Source: Bombyx mori
Taxonomy: Eukaryota > Arthropoda > Insecta > Lepidoptera > Bombycidae
Length of the DNA stretch: 64,000 nucleotides
Assembly: GCF_030269925.1 (NCBI RefSeq)
Contig: NC_085117.1
Location: 12,214,731 to 12,278,730 of the forward strand
Direction of reading: 5' to 3'
Positions 10,695-27,890 of the stretch are shown one piece after another. Every line of letters starts with the position of its first letter. Positions within the stretch are counted from its first letter, which is position 1. A program made the position numbers and the translations under genes. The notes under the pieces were generated by a model. The model did no database searches, had not been told where the DNA came from, and saw only the letters and a program-made list of their open reading frames with translations.

Positions 10695-13369
10695 CTATCG
10701 ATCTGATGGTAAATGGTACTGAAATGTCTTATTTCCGCTTTTACAGTAAACTTTATCAATAAAAATATTTTTTGCTAATTCCTGAAAATCTGGTGTCAAG
10801 ATTTGATTTAATTTGTCAAGAGCACCATTAGTCTCTGTCTCTTTATCCCCATTAGTCCAAAGTATGCTCATGTGGAAAGAAGGTTCCTATAAAAACAGTA
10901 TAAACATTATATACACATTTAAACATAAATAATTAATAACATTAAAATTTATTATAACATTAACATAATGTGAATATTGATACACCTAAAAAGCTAAAAA
11001 AAGAATAGTTTAGAATAGTTTTTAGGTGTTTTTAGTATTCAGTTAGTTAATTCCATCCACATAGTGACTGATATTTATATGAAGACCCATTTAATGCTAG
11101 GCATCTCCTTTTTATACCATAATAAAGACTTGTTGAAAGTGAGTTCACTAATAAAAATTACACAGGTCATAAATAATTCTCATTCCTAAGGTTTCCTCTA
11201 TGTATGGTATTGCCATCCATGGTAAAGTTATCTCAAAAGCACATTTATGTATAACAATATAAAAATACACTTAACAGAAATAGTAAGCTTCTACCCAGAC
11301 CTATCTGGACATCATAAAGGCTCCAGTAATCATTGCAGAACTAGGTAAGCAGTGTATTCATAAACAATTAAAAAATAAAAAGCATACCTACATCATAAAA
11401 TTTTGGTAGTTTAAATTCACTCAATATTTCATCAACCTTCTTAGTTATAGCAAAAAAGTGCTTATGACTAAAACGATTTGTTTTCAACACAACAAATGTC
11501 CTAGATTTATCTTCATTGCACAATACTTGCAGCTCATCAAATTCAAGTTCAAAACTATAAAAAAAATGGATTTTGAATGTTTTAGTAAACTTTAAAGGAT
11601 AACATATACATATTTACTGTCCAAATGTATAGTTATTATTATATTTCAAATTATTCATTTGTAGGCTCCAGTGACAAAAAGTGTATGCAAATAATAAAAA
11701 GTTATATATTATGAGCAAGTTGAAAAGTATTTTCACAGTTGATTATTTGATTTTAATTTGGAAATTTTCAAAACAACAAATCAAATTGTTAAGAGCTTTA
11801 TTGTTAAGCTTAACTACCTAGTTGTTCATTTGCGAGTATAAAGTAATCAACTCACCATTTAATATTTGTTAAAGTTTTTTTTAAAGAATTGTGAAATGGT
11901 GCTATCCAATGATAATTAAGGACAACTGTTTTTGATAAAGTAATGTGGAGATTTTCACATTTATGCCAAGTATGAGATGATTCTGTTAAGGCATCTAATA
12001 CTTTTCTACTCAATTTATTAACAAAGTCATCATTAGGATCTGAAATAGAATTGAAAAATTCAATCATGTCTCAAAACAAAACAGTTTTAATTCCACAATA
12101 AACATCCATGCGTTATTTACGTTATTACAGAGGTGTAACAAGTAAAATAATATTTGGTGGTGTTTACATTTAAGGCAGTCGCCAATCACAAAAACCTATA
12201 TTGTAGCAGTAATGTTTATCTAATGAAAAGAATAAACATTTTGGATTTATACATAAAAAATATAACACCATAAAAATGCTTTACGTAATACTGGATATCC
12301 TATAGTACAACAACAGCAATGTCCATAATAACTTTGGTCTTCTTAAGATAGGGAAATTCATTAGAAAGTTGAAACTTATTTAAAGATATTCTTAATAACT
12401 AACTCTTTTTTGACAATTGTTAAATATTTTGAATTTAAATACATTTAACTGACTAACATACAAATTTCCATACTGAAATGTAAACACCCTCCATTTGGTT
12501 TCACAGAAATTTAGATGATTGATTCGTGACTTAAAGTCAACAGAGACATAAGTTCTATATCTTAATTAGGTAGAAATAATGGCTAACCTATTAATTAAGC
12601 TGGATTTCTGACTGCTTTGCAGCAGAAATAGGCATCTGTTGTAGACTTGCACATGATCAAATCTTGTCCTGCCATCTTATGCAACTTATTAGGCTTAGAA
12701 GAAAACACAAATATTCATGATTGATTTCCACGGTGAAGGAATAACATCGTGTAATAAAAATCAAACCCGCAAAATCGTAATTTGCATAATTACTGGTGGT
12801 AGGATGTCTTGTGAGTCCGCTCGGGTAAGTACCACCAACCTGCCTATTTCTGCCGTGAAGCAGTAATGCGTTTCGGTTTGAAGGGTTAGACAGCCGTTGT
12901 AACCATACTGAGACCTTAGAACTTATATCTCAAGGTGGATGGGGCATTTGCGTTGTAGATGTCTATGTGTTCCAGTAACCACTTAACACCAGGTGGGCTG
13001 TGAGCTCGTCCACCCAACTAAGCAATAAAATTAAACTTTTCCTATAAAATCTTTACATACATTGCACATAGACGAAAGTAGCCCAGTTTCCTCTTACATG
13101 TGGAAAAGAACGTTTTCGGCCTTTATGTTTTTGATGATCGTCTATGTGTGTTTCTTCAGTTAAAACTATTCGCACACGACTGAGATCTGGAACTGGTAAT
13201 TTCACTCTGAAACAAATAAAGTTTATTATCAGGAATATGTTGATAAAAAATAATCAAAAATCAAATAATAATGCAGGTAGTATGACCTTTTGTACAGATG
13301 TTGTTCAGTTTCACTGTCACTATTCGTTGAATCAGATCCGTAATCGTTGATATACGACAGACAAGACAT
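10695..13369 (-). CDS. USB1: USB1, U6 snRNA 3' phosphodiesterase, 5 exons
   Basis: Minus-strand exons in gene order 13287-13369, 13061-13206, 11856-12039, 11392-11554 and 10695-10886 join in frame to 255 residues (human 265). Splice sites are GT-AG; exon 4 uses the donor GTAGGT. The two catalytic H-x-T/S motifs of the 2H phosphoesterase fold are His108-x-Thr110 (LHITLS) and His197-x-Ser199 (FHMS), 89 residues apart, close to human His120/His208. The block SKTVVLNYHWIAPF is also family-typical, as is FYDEPSFHMSILW. The protein trims the U6 snRNA 3' oligo(U) tail and leaves a cyclic phosphate end; loss destabilises U6. The N-terminus (Ser/Asp/Glu-rich, residues 10-25) is probably disordered. 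Intron 2 carries a SINE. It is divergent from ecdysoneless, 1.45 kb away. Confidence 0.93.
12706..13031 (+). repeat. Bm1-like SINE, 5'-truncated
   Basis: Runs from TTGATTTCCACGGTGAAGG through GCCGTGAAGCAGTAATGCG to GAGCTCGTCCACCCAACTAAGCAATAAAA. It lacks the tRNA-like head. It lies in USB1 intron 2. Confidence 0.75.
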
Positions 13370-13529
13370 GAGTTTAATTGACAAACAGCCGTGAAGATCA
13401 AATAGTATTTAAGCACAAGCGACGAAAGACGACAGAAATCATAATCCTAAATATCAAGTGTAATAAACTAGGGACAAAACTAAAAGTATGCAATAAAAAC
13501 ATGGAAGTGACACTCAATGTATAATCTAT

Positions 13530-14745
13530 GCATGGATTTTATGACCTGGTAAGTAAGACTTTTAGGTCATGTCATGTTTGATTTATATTCTTATTTTTAT
13601 GAAAAACTAGCGACCTGCCCTCGCTTCGCTTCGGAAACTGTAATTTATTATTGTTTTCTCCACTATTTAATGGATGTTATTATACATATAAACCTTCTTC
13701 TTCAATCACTCTATTAATTAAAAAAACCGCATCAAAATCCGTTACAAATAAATAGTTTTAAAGATTTAAGCATACATGGGGATATAGGGATAAAGAAAGC
13801 GACTTTGTTATAAACTATGTAGTGATGATAATATGGAGTGAAATGAAATGAATGAATTTACTGGTGGTAGGACGTCTTGGGAGTCCGCGCGGGTAGGTAC
13901 CACCGCCTTACATATTTCTGCCGTGAAGCAGTAATGCGTTTCGGTCTGAAGGGTAGGGCAGCCGTTGTAACTGTAGTGAGATATTAGAACTTATATCTCG
14001 AGGTGGGTGGCGCATTTACGTTGTAGATATCTATGGGCTCCAAAAACCACTTAACACCAGGTGGGCTGTGAGCTCGTCCACCCATCTAAGCAATAAAAAA
14101 AAAGAAGATTAATTTGAGACATTAATCAACTGGGATGAAATAAAATGAGATGAGATGATATGGGATGAACTATAATCTCAGTAAAATGGTGGTCATTTAC
14201 AGAGTTTTTTTTAGTATGCTAGTGGACTTTTTGGCTGGAACGCGAGGAGTGAAGTTGTATGATTTGTTTTATTTTGTCTATTTAGTGTTTCTTCGGGTTT
14301 AAATGTGTAATAATGGTGATTTATTAACTGTTTAGTATCTGTGAAAGTGCACAAATGTGGGAAAATGACATAAAGCCGCTGAACGTAACTTCTCGGGATC
14401 CTCCAAAAAGTTCCATCACTGAAAAAGCCTTAGTAAATGACCACCATTTTACTGAGATTATTTTTCATACCATATCACCTCATCTCATTTCATTTAATTT
14501 CACTCCATATTATCATTTTTTCATAAAATAAGAATATAAGCGGTAGGCAGCGGCTTGGCTCTGCCCCTGGCATTACTGAAGTCCATGGGCGACGGTAACC
14601 ACTCACCATCAGGTGGGCCGTATGCTCGCTGCCTACAAGGGCAATAAAAAAATTATAATATATATATATATAAATTAAAATTAGACATGACCTAAAGATT
14701 ATAGTTACCAGGTCATAAAATCCCTAAAAAAAATAGCATGCTAGG
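13530..14745. repeat. Nested repeat cluster between USB1 and ecdysoneless
   Basis: The outer element is the family C repeat as two head-to-head arms. One runs from about 13535 (TTTTATGACCTGGTAAG) to about 14245, the other from about 14215 (TTTTTGGCTGGAACGCGAGG) to CAGGTCATAAAATCCC at about 14728. Inside lie a fragment of the CGAAGCGGGC-type repeat (13605-13830), a truncated Bm1-like SINE (13857-14102) and a Jockey 3' end of 120 bp (14533-14653) with an AT microsatellite behind it. No gene is seen. The ecd and USB1 promoters must lie close to the genes or within repeats. Confidence 0.6.
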
Positions 14746-14818
14746 CCGAATAACCATAGACCTTTAAAAGTTTCATATTCAGTGTAATTAACATTGAAAT
14801 TTATATTTGATTGAAGAA

Positions 14819-17237
14819 ATGTCTTTCAATAAAAATGCAGTTTTTTCTGAACCATTACACGAAGATACCGTATATTGCACGTTTTATTCTTTATCATTGC
14901 TTGAAAGATCACAATGGGTGTCATTGTGTGACCAAATCAATGAAACAATCTTAACTTTGTCAAAAGATTACATCTGGCATAGAGATGTTTTCAAAGTCTT
15001 TCTACCAGTTTATGAGAATAAAAATCTACACAGTGAGTACAAGTAGTAGTACATACAAAATATCAGAAGAAAATTTTATACACCATTTTAAAAATAAGTT
15101 AATCCTATCCTGTTTGTAGAGAATAAAAAAACAAAACCTATAAACCATTATTTTTGCAGAGAGCGACTGAAAAAATAAAATATTATATTAATTGAGAAAT
15201 TTCCTATAAGCCAAAGAAACAAAGAGACAAACAAACTGATCATAATTGATTAGACACTTGTTTTATACACATTAACTTGAAAAAGCCTTTGTTGAAATTT
15301 AAGACGTTTTTTATAATTTTAGAAATGTTATTAATCAATTAAATGTTATTTTATTTTATCTTTTTTTTTCAGACTATCCTATGCATTTAATTAATGTAAC
15401 ATGTTTTGGTGACAATATTGAAGATGAATGGTTCATAGTTTACCTTGTAAAAAATATAACAAAGCTATACACTAACATAGTTGTACAAATTAAAGACAGT
15501 GATGGTGAATTTTTATTAATAGAAGCTGCAAATTATTTGCCTTCATGGGCAAATTCAAATACTACAGAAAATAGAGTAAGTGTTGTGTGATATGAGGGTA
15601 GGACAGCTATTATACAATAAGAGATTTTTGGCAGTCTCAAGGCATTAGCTATCACTTAGAATTCTTTCTGATCTCCATTCCAATTTATACCAGTGTATCC
15701 AGTTTATACATAATAGATTGAGTTTTGCCTGTTTAGAGTAATCTACATTAATTGACATTCATGAACTTATGGAATAGATATGAAATCATTAGCTTTAATT
15801 TAAAATATAAATAATATAAAAATACATTTGTCAAAATGATTTTCATACTGAATTTTAATTCAATTTCAGATAAAGTAAGTTTTTAAATCATACAACATAC
15901 ATTCATAAAATCACTAATGCTTGAAAATAAAATATTTGTACTTAATATACACATCATTTTTCCAGGTGTTCATTTACAACAACAATTTACATATAATACC
16001 TCCACATGTGGCAAGTATAGATGAGAAGTTAGAAATATCAGAAGCATTAAAATACTTGGAAATCAATAAAGACACTAAGTCAACACATGAAATTGAAAAT
16101 GCTATATCGTTAAGAATTGAGAAGTTTTCTAAACATTTAAGTGATTATTTCCATACATCAGTTGTTAGACTTCCAATAGAGGTAGCTACTTTAGTGAAAC
16201 TTGAACCTCAATACATTGCTAACTTTATTAATGCCTATTGTAATCATGAAGAATCTAAGTCCTGTCCTGTGATTAATTATGAACATTTAGTGGATGTTCC
16301 AGTGAAGTTTACTAAATTCTTGTATGCAATATTGATGCAGTCAAAACCTATTAAACATTTTAGTAAAAGAAAATCCACAAATGATAAGAGCACTTTACTT
16401 GGTTTGAAAATTTCCTATGGTTATCAAATTATAACCAACTCATCAAATGAGGTTTTTTTAACCAATGCATATAATAAATTTATTGCTACTTTAAGGAACA
16501 ATGGTTATTTTAAAGGTAATTTAGAGGGTTCTAGGGATTATCAACAGCTTTTAGAAAAAGCTAAGGATTATTTCTTAAATACTGAATGCTCAGTAAGTTC
16601 TAATGCATCTTACAATATTGCAAAAACACTAAGTTCAGAAAATTTCACTCAAGAAATGGAAAATATAAAAAATAATAGTACAAATTTGGATTTCTCAGAT
16701 GATAACGATGACTGGATGACCATTCATCCTGATGAGTTAAATAATACATTAAATTCACGCTATGGCCAAAAATCTAAATTTACAGTAAAAAGTGAAATTA
16801 CTCCAGAGTCGATAACAAAGGACCTTAATAATTTTCTAAATAATACTTCAAACTTTGAGGGGATTGAATCAGAATATACTGATAATAATACTATTGAATT
16901 TGAGGCAGATGAATTTCAATCTTGCATTGAGAAGTTTTTGGGATTATTGACTATGAATCAAAATGATGTGCAAGAAGAGTCAGATTTATTAGATGATGAA
17001 GATTGTATTTCCGAAAATGGAGATATTACGGAAGAATTAGAAGAAGAAATGAAATCTAAACTGGGAAATGATGATATAGACTCATTACACAATCAGAAAA
17101 ATATTTTACAAAATTTCTTGCAAAGTATTAAAGAAGAAAAAGCTGCATCTGGTCCTTCCAGTAATCTACTACAGTCAATAGGCCTTAGAAAAACAGAATT
17201 ATTAGACTCAGATGATGATGATGATAATAAAACATAA
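14819..17237 (+). CDS. ecd: Ecdysoneless (SGT1 family), 3 exons
   Basis: Exons 14819-15032, 15373-15575 and 15966-17237 give 562 residues. The hallmark block is in exon 2: FGDNIEDEWFIVYLVKNITK, then DGEFLLIEAANYLPSW and NRVFIYNNNLHIIPP across the exon 2/3 junction, nearly as in human ECD. The C-terminal third is acidic (NDDWMTIHPDELNNTL at about residue 395, closing with an Asp run), also typical. Known role: nuclear and cytosolic factor that binds Prp8 and supports U5 snRNP assembly; in Drosophila the mutant fails to make ecdysteroids, partly through mis-splicing in the prothoracic gland. The start at 14819 gives MSFNKNAVF; an in-frame TTG 12 bp upstream is not used here. An AATAAA at 17226 falls inside the last codons and is probably not the poly(A) signal. 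Confidence 0.93.
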
Positions 17238-17880
17238 TAACTTAGTGATTTGTTTTATTGGCCTTCATGGGTTGAATAATTCAAGGCTTGTCAGTGTTTA
17301 GTGGATATTGGAGTCTATAGACAACCATGTTGTCTTAATGCATTAGCACCCAGCTGGGGCGAGTCTTCAAAGGTGATGGTCGATTTATGAGAGTTCAACA
17401 GAAGGCCGCACGACAGGGAGCTTTAGCATGTCATGTCCGGAACGAAAAATGAAAGATAGTCAAATAAGTGGGTCCTTAAACACTACCTTCTATCTGCAGC
17501 GACTGTCGCGTTGACTGGGAAATAATTTGCGTGCCTCCTCAGCACGAGGAGGCTATCAAGTAGGAAATTCGACCTCGGCCCAAAAAAAGAGAATGTTAAA
17601 TTTTAAAAACAAAAAATCTTAGTAGGTATCTATCTACAGTGTCTACATAAATATTTTTATAAAGGCTTGATGTGAAAGATATAAAACTAACTAAATTCAA
17701 AGATTAAATGGCTTTCGCCGAAGCACCAAACGTCGGAATGTTAAGAAATCTTAGAATAGAAATTTTTTTTTTTATCAAATTACATTATGGACCTTAACAC
17801 CCTATAAGTTAAAGAAAATATAGGATTGCAGTGATCGCCTTGTACAAAGTAGTAGTAGTGGTAGTTTTAAAAGTAGTAGT
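17238..17880. other. Intergenic, repeat-like
   Basis: About 17330-17590 is a more GC-rich stretch ending in GCCCAAAAAAAGAG, which looks like the A-tailed 3' end of an old LINE. No domain can be read. The AGTAGTAGT microsatellite (17850-17890) borders the next mariner relic. Confidence 0.35.
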
Positions 17881-18985
17881 AGTAGTATAGAGCCGTCGGT
17901 CATATTCCAGACACTTCAAAAGCGTGGTCTCAGCTGTATGTTCGTATATTGGACTATCACAGATACAACAAAACTTCGTCTGTCGAAGACCAGAAAAGAT
18001 CGGGGTGGCAGCGTGCTGTTGGAACTACAAAGGCTGTTAATGCTGTTAAGCCAGAGTTCGTCGAAACCCCATTAGGAAGCAAAAAATCTAATAATGTGGT
18101 AAAAAAAATATATATCATAAATTAGTATCATAATAAAAAAATTAAAAATAATAAAAATCTAATAATATCTAATCTAATAAGATTTTTTGCTCGCAATAGC
18201 GAAAAATGAAGGTTCCCGCTAGACTGTCGCATATTAAAAAACAAGACCTGAAGCTCGGTGCTTATCGTCGATATACAGGACATGCCTGTCAATCAATATT
18301 TTTTCTTTTTCTTTTTTCTCAATGTAGTGGATCGATCAATAAGTACGCCTTCTTTCGCGATACGCACGTGAAAGGCACAGAAATATTCTCTTTACCGATT
18401 AAAAAATGTTCACGTTTGAGGAACACTACAATAAGCAAAATGATAAATGTACGCTCACAGTTATGTTCTAAAGATGCTGTTCAAGTGGTCGGAAAGGTAC
18501 AACGTAGTCATCATCCTGCGTCAGTGATGGTTTAGTGGGGCGTGTCTTCACAAAACCACATTTTCGTAAAAAATTAGTGAAAACTTCAGCTAAAGTGTAT
18601 CAAGATACAGTCTTGGATCGTGTTGCGAAACCTCCCAGCAATACACTTTTAAAAAGTATATCGTGTACTTTCCAGCAGGACTCTGCACCAGGTCACAAGG
18701 CACGAACTACCCATGCCTAGCAACCAACGCTCCGGACTTTATAAGAGCTGAAGACTGGCCCCTCATCTAGCCCTCAACCCCTTAGACTTCCAATTATTGT
18801 CGGTTTTAGAAGACATGGCCTGCTTTAAACGACACGGCGACATTGAGTTTCTTAAAAAATTTTTGGAGCAAGCAGTGACGAAAATTCCCTTGGAAACAGG
18901 GCGTAAATCCATAGATTCGTGGCCAAAATAAAAGCCAAAGGTGGTCATTTCGAACAGAATATTTTTTTTATTTTTTCATGAAACT
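17880..18985 (+). pseudogene. Degenerate mariner transposase
   Basis: Transposase-like segments in several frames: IKKQDLKLGAYRR (18231-18270), EEHYNKQNDKCTLTV (18420-18465), KTSAKVYQDTVLDRVAKP (about 18580-18634) and the second catalytic block FQQDSAPGHKARTTHA (18670-18717). A further segment (about 18745-18950) resembles the LEDMACFKRHGDIE...KAKGGHFE C-terminus. Many stops and indels; not functional. No paired terminal repeats were seen. Confidence 0.7.
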
Positions 18986-19038
18986 AATAAATATGTAGGT
19001 ATAAATTTTAATAATATTACAACACTTCATTAAAAAAA

Positions 19039-19700
19039 ATGCATGCATTTTCGTTTGTAACAGATCTTAGGGCTGGACTAGGTATAGTGACAGAAAATAA
19101 CAGGCACCATGAAAAGAAGTTCCAGGATACTCTCATTAGAATTCCTTCGAAATCATCAGCCTTCCAACCCCGACTCACTTCTCCTATATATCGCTCATCG
19201 TCCGAGCGCTATCGATCTGAAACTGCTTAAGAACGTAACTCTGCGCTTGCATTTTATCGAAGTAATGTCAGAGCTCAACTCCGACCACCGACCTGTCGTC
19301 ATGCAGCTCGGCCGTCCGTGCATCCCAGACCCGGTCACGAGGACCATGGTGGATATGTAGAAATTGAGCAGTAGCTTGGCAGATGCCTCTCTGATCCTTC
19401 CTTACAGCCCGGACTCTTCCCCATCCCCAAAGGACACCGTCGAATCCATAGAAATACTGTCAAATAACTTGTCCAACGCGATAAGCAACTTATCTTACCA
19501 AATCAATGTGGAGGATTTCTTCCGCCGCATCAAACTTACCCCGAGCTCAGGAATCTCTTAAGTCAATCCGGGTCTATGACCGTTATCCCACTGAATCAAA
19601 CTTGATGCTTCATCTACTACCCTATAAACGGAACCGATAAATCCATACATTTGGATGGATGTCGGCAAACTGATTAAAAGGATGGAACGAATAAATATAT
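19039..19700 (+). pseudogene. Jockey-type LINE endonuclease fragment
   Basis: Frames at 19109-19360 and 19364-19561 encode IEVMSELNSDHRPVVMQLG, with the SDHRPV motif that closes the apurinic-type endonuclease domain of Jockey-like LINEs. This is followed by LPYSPDSSPSPKDTVESIE and VEDFFRRIKL from the linker before the reverse transcriptase. A stop at 19358-19360 and a frame loss after 19560 break it. It stops at the Tc1 insertion site. Confidence 0.6.
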
Positions 19701-19705
19701 ATATA

Positions 19706-21437
19706 CAGTCGTGGTCAACTAATTAGGGACATTCAAGATAGTGAAGGGCTATAACCGGTTATGTACATTTAAATATAAAACCCTATTGATTTCTCAGCAC
19801 CTATTATTTGCATAATGTGGTCCGATTATTATGCTATAAATGGCTGTAAATAAAAGATTTAATAAATAGAAAAAGTATTTAATATCAAAGATTAAACATG
19901 TATTAAATATTAAGGTACAATTCTGTAGTGGACATTTAATTAAGGACAGTAAAGTATAATGAAAAATACAGTTACACAAAACTTATAATCTTCAGTGTTA
20001 TAATATCTTTAACAGCTCCATTTTATTACGTGTAAAATCAGTACCCAGTAGCAAAACCTTTGTTAGTAATTACCGCTTGACACCGATGTGGCATAGACAT
20101 TATCAGTTTCTGACATGTTTCGACAGGAATGTTTGCCCATGCCTCACAAAAAGCTTCATGAAGTTCATCCAAATTTGTATTACGATAAGTGGCAACTTTT
20201 TTCTTGATTTCGTGCCAAAGGTGCTCAATTGGGTTGAGGTCCGGGCTATTTGTTGGCCAATCTAGCACCGATACAAACTGACTGGTAAGAAACGACTTGA
20301 CTGAAAGGGCGGTATGTTTCGGGTCGTTATCCTGCTGAAACGTCCACATAATAGGGAGATGCTCCTCAGCATAGGGAAGCATAGTTTCTTCCAATAACGT
20401 CTTGTATTGATGTTGGTCTAAGTTACCCTGAACTTTCCTCACAGGTCCCACTCCACGTCCAGAAAATGAACCCCATATTTTAATGTTTCCACCGCCATGT
20501 TTCACCTGTTTTTTTGTGAATCTTGAATTCATTTCCGCTTTTACAGGACGCCGTACATATTGCCTTCCATCTGAAGAAATCAAATTAACCTTGGTCTCGT
20601 CAGAGAAAAGTACATGTTGCCATTGGGTGTAGGTCCAATGTCCATATTTACGTGCAAATGCCAAACGAGCATTTCTATGTTCTTTCTTCAACAACGGTCC
20701 TTTGCGAGCCACTCTTCCGAACAACCCTGCTTCTACCAAACGTCGTCGAACGGTTCTCGCAGATACACCGGCTCTTTCGTTTGCCCCAAACACTTCGTGT
20801 TTAATTAAAATAGAGCCTAGAAACGGATCTTTCTTAGCTAACCTGGTTATCATTCTATCTTCTTGCGGAGTCGTTTTTCTCGATCTTTTTGTTCTGAACA
20901 CATTTAAAGCTGTGTTATAGCGCTTGAAATGTTGCACTGCATTGCATACCATAGTTTTTAAACAATTTAAATGTTGTGCTATCCTTCGGTATGACCAACC
21001 ACGCTCGACAAACTTCATGATAATTTTTCGTAGTGTTGGATCGCAACTTTTATTTTGCCCATTTTTCTTCAAAATAATTCTCAAAACTTAAAATAAAAAA
21101 TCTGGATTGCCGCCAAAACGACCACTAAACAATAAGAAAAGAAACAAAAAAGTATTAAAATTCCAATTATGAAATTAGAACGCAATACCTCAGTGTCCCT
21201 AATTAAATGGCCAGCCAGCATTCTTTGAACCAGTAGCACTATGATAATGTATCAGCTATACTGTAAAGAGGTTTAATGTTTAAGAAGTTGTTATTGTTTG
21301 TATAATCGCGCACATAAATGACTAATTACACTTACATGTAAAAGATATTGAATATTGCTAAGACTCGTTGGAAAATAAAAAAAAAATTCACAATTTGGCT
21401 TAACTAGAGATCGTCCCTAATTAGTTGACCACGACTG
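19706..21437 (-). mobile_element. Tc1-type transposon with perfect ends
   Basis: The two ends carry a perfect 25-bp inverted repeat starting CAGTCGTGGTCAACTAATTA, at 19706-19730 and 21413-21437. They are flanked by TA dinucleotides (19704-19705 and 21438-21439), the Tc1/mariner target duplication. A second related motif (GACATTTAATTAAGGACA, about 19932-19949; reverse form GTCCCTAATTAAATGGCC, about 21194-21211) lies some 225 bp inside each end, giving the IR/DR layout of two transposase-binding sites per end. One complete transposase gene lies between. Perfect ends plus an open frame argue for a recent insertion. Confidence 0.9.
20038..21084 (-). CDS. Tc1-like transposase, DD34E, intact
   Basis: 348 residues, normal for Tc1. 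Residues about 15-125 form two helix-turn-helix units of the paired-like DNA-binding domain (MKFVERGWSYRRIAQHLN; VSARTVRRRLVEAGLFGR). The catalytic core has LFSDETKV (first Asp), a Gly-rich box KHGGGNIKIWGSF, FQQDNDPKHT (second Asp) and SPDLNPIEHLWHEIK with Glu, 34 residues after the second Asp. No stop or frameshift is seen. It cuts and pastes the element into TA sites. The ATG at 21084 gives the usual short basic N-terminus. Confidence 0.92.
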   Translation of the reverse strand: MRIILKKNGQNKSCDPTLRKIIMKFVERGWSYRRIAQHLNCLKTMVCNAVQHFKRYNTALNVFRTKRSRKTTPQEDRMITRLAKKDPFLGSILIKHEVFGANERAGVSARTVRRRLVEAGLFGRVARKGPLLKKEHRNARLAFARKYGHWTYTQWQHVLFSDETKVNLISSDGRQYVRRPVKAEMNSRFTKKQVKHGGGNIKIWGSFSGRGVGPVRKVQGNLDQHQYKTLLEETMLPYAEEHLPIMWTFQQDNDPKHTALSVKSFLTSQFVSVLDWPTNSPDLNPIEHLWHEIKKKVATYRNTNLDELHEAFCEAWANIPVETCQKLIMSMPHRCQAVITNKGFATGY

Positions 21438-21805
21438 TATATATATAATGATATTGGGTACCTACTTCAGAATCAAATAACAATAAAAGGCTTAATTGTG
21501 TTTTCTGTTAAATGTATAATAAGAAAACAACATTTAAAGTCCTTAATCTAATAAAATTAATATTATATTTTAAACAAACTGAACTTTCTTTTTACTGCAG
21601 GACAGACTTCGCACAACGACATTCAAGAAAAAATCTTTTTAGAAAACTAAGGAGTTTTATATAATAAAGGTTTTTCTTTACATATATATACACACATACG
21701 CATAAAAAAACCGGAGATATACTTTAAAAATAATATATTCGACAATTAACACCACAATTAATCCCAAAACACAAGTAAAACAGACCCATTATTATTGGTA
21801 AACCA

Positions 21806-27202
<5,397 letters not shown>

Positions 27203-27890
27203 TCTTAAGCTACCGTGAGTTGAGATATGCTTGAACTTTTCTACTTTACAAACACTCACAAGGTCAGAGTCAGAGCGCTACGTCATCAATGTACTGTTCT
27301 TAAATAGGTACCTACTATTTACTTAACTGTATTATCTATGCTGTACCGTAATTAGTTGTACTACTTTAATAATTTTGTTAAGGAAACGTAGTGAAATAAA
27401 AAAAATTAGGACCGGCCCCAATGATCTTATCTTATATGTTATTAGGTGTTTGTATCATCAATGGCTAAGATAGGATAAAAAATAAACATTTTGATAAGAC
27501 AAGCGTCGTTGTTAGGTTATAAAGTTTAATGAGAAAATCATGTAAAATGAAATAGTAAATACTGTGCATCGAAATTTAAAAATTAATTTATTTAACTGCA
27601 AAATTAGAACTATAATTATCTTCCGCGGACTCGTTATGGACTCGCGCTATCTATCAAAACATTTCACTATTGTCAATGTACAAAACATTAAAAAGTATGT
27701 AATAAACCTATTCATTTAAAAACTATTGAACTATTCATAAACTTTTGAGACTAGAAATAAAAAAAAAAAAAAAATTGAGACTCGTGAATTTACATGATAT
27801 GAATATAATGTGATACGAATTTTATTTATTACCTATACATTTATTGTCGTATGTAGTTATTTATCTATATCGACAGTGCGATATGGAGCG
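27203..27890. other. Region upstream of DHRS4
   Basis: AT-rich and no frame. It should contain the DHRS4 promoter; no TATA or initiator can be assigned with confidence. An A-run at about 27760-27775 may be the tail of an old insertion. Confidence 0.3.
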
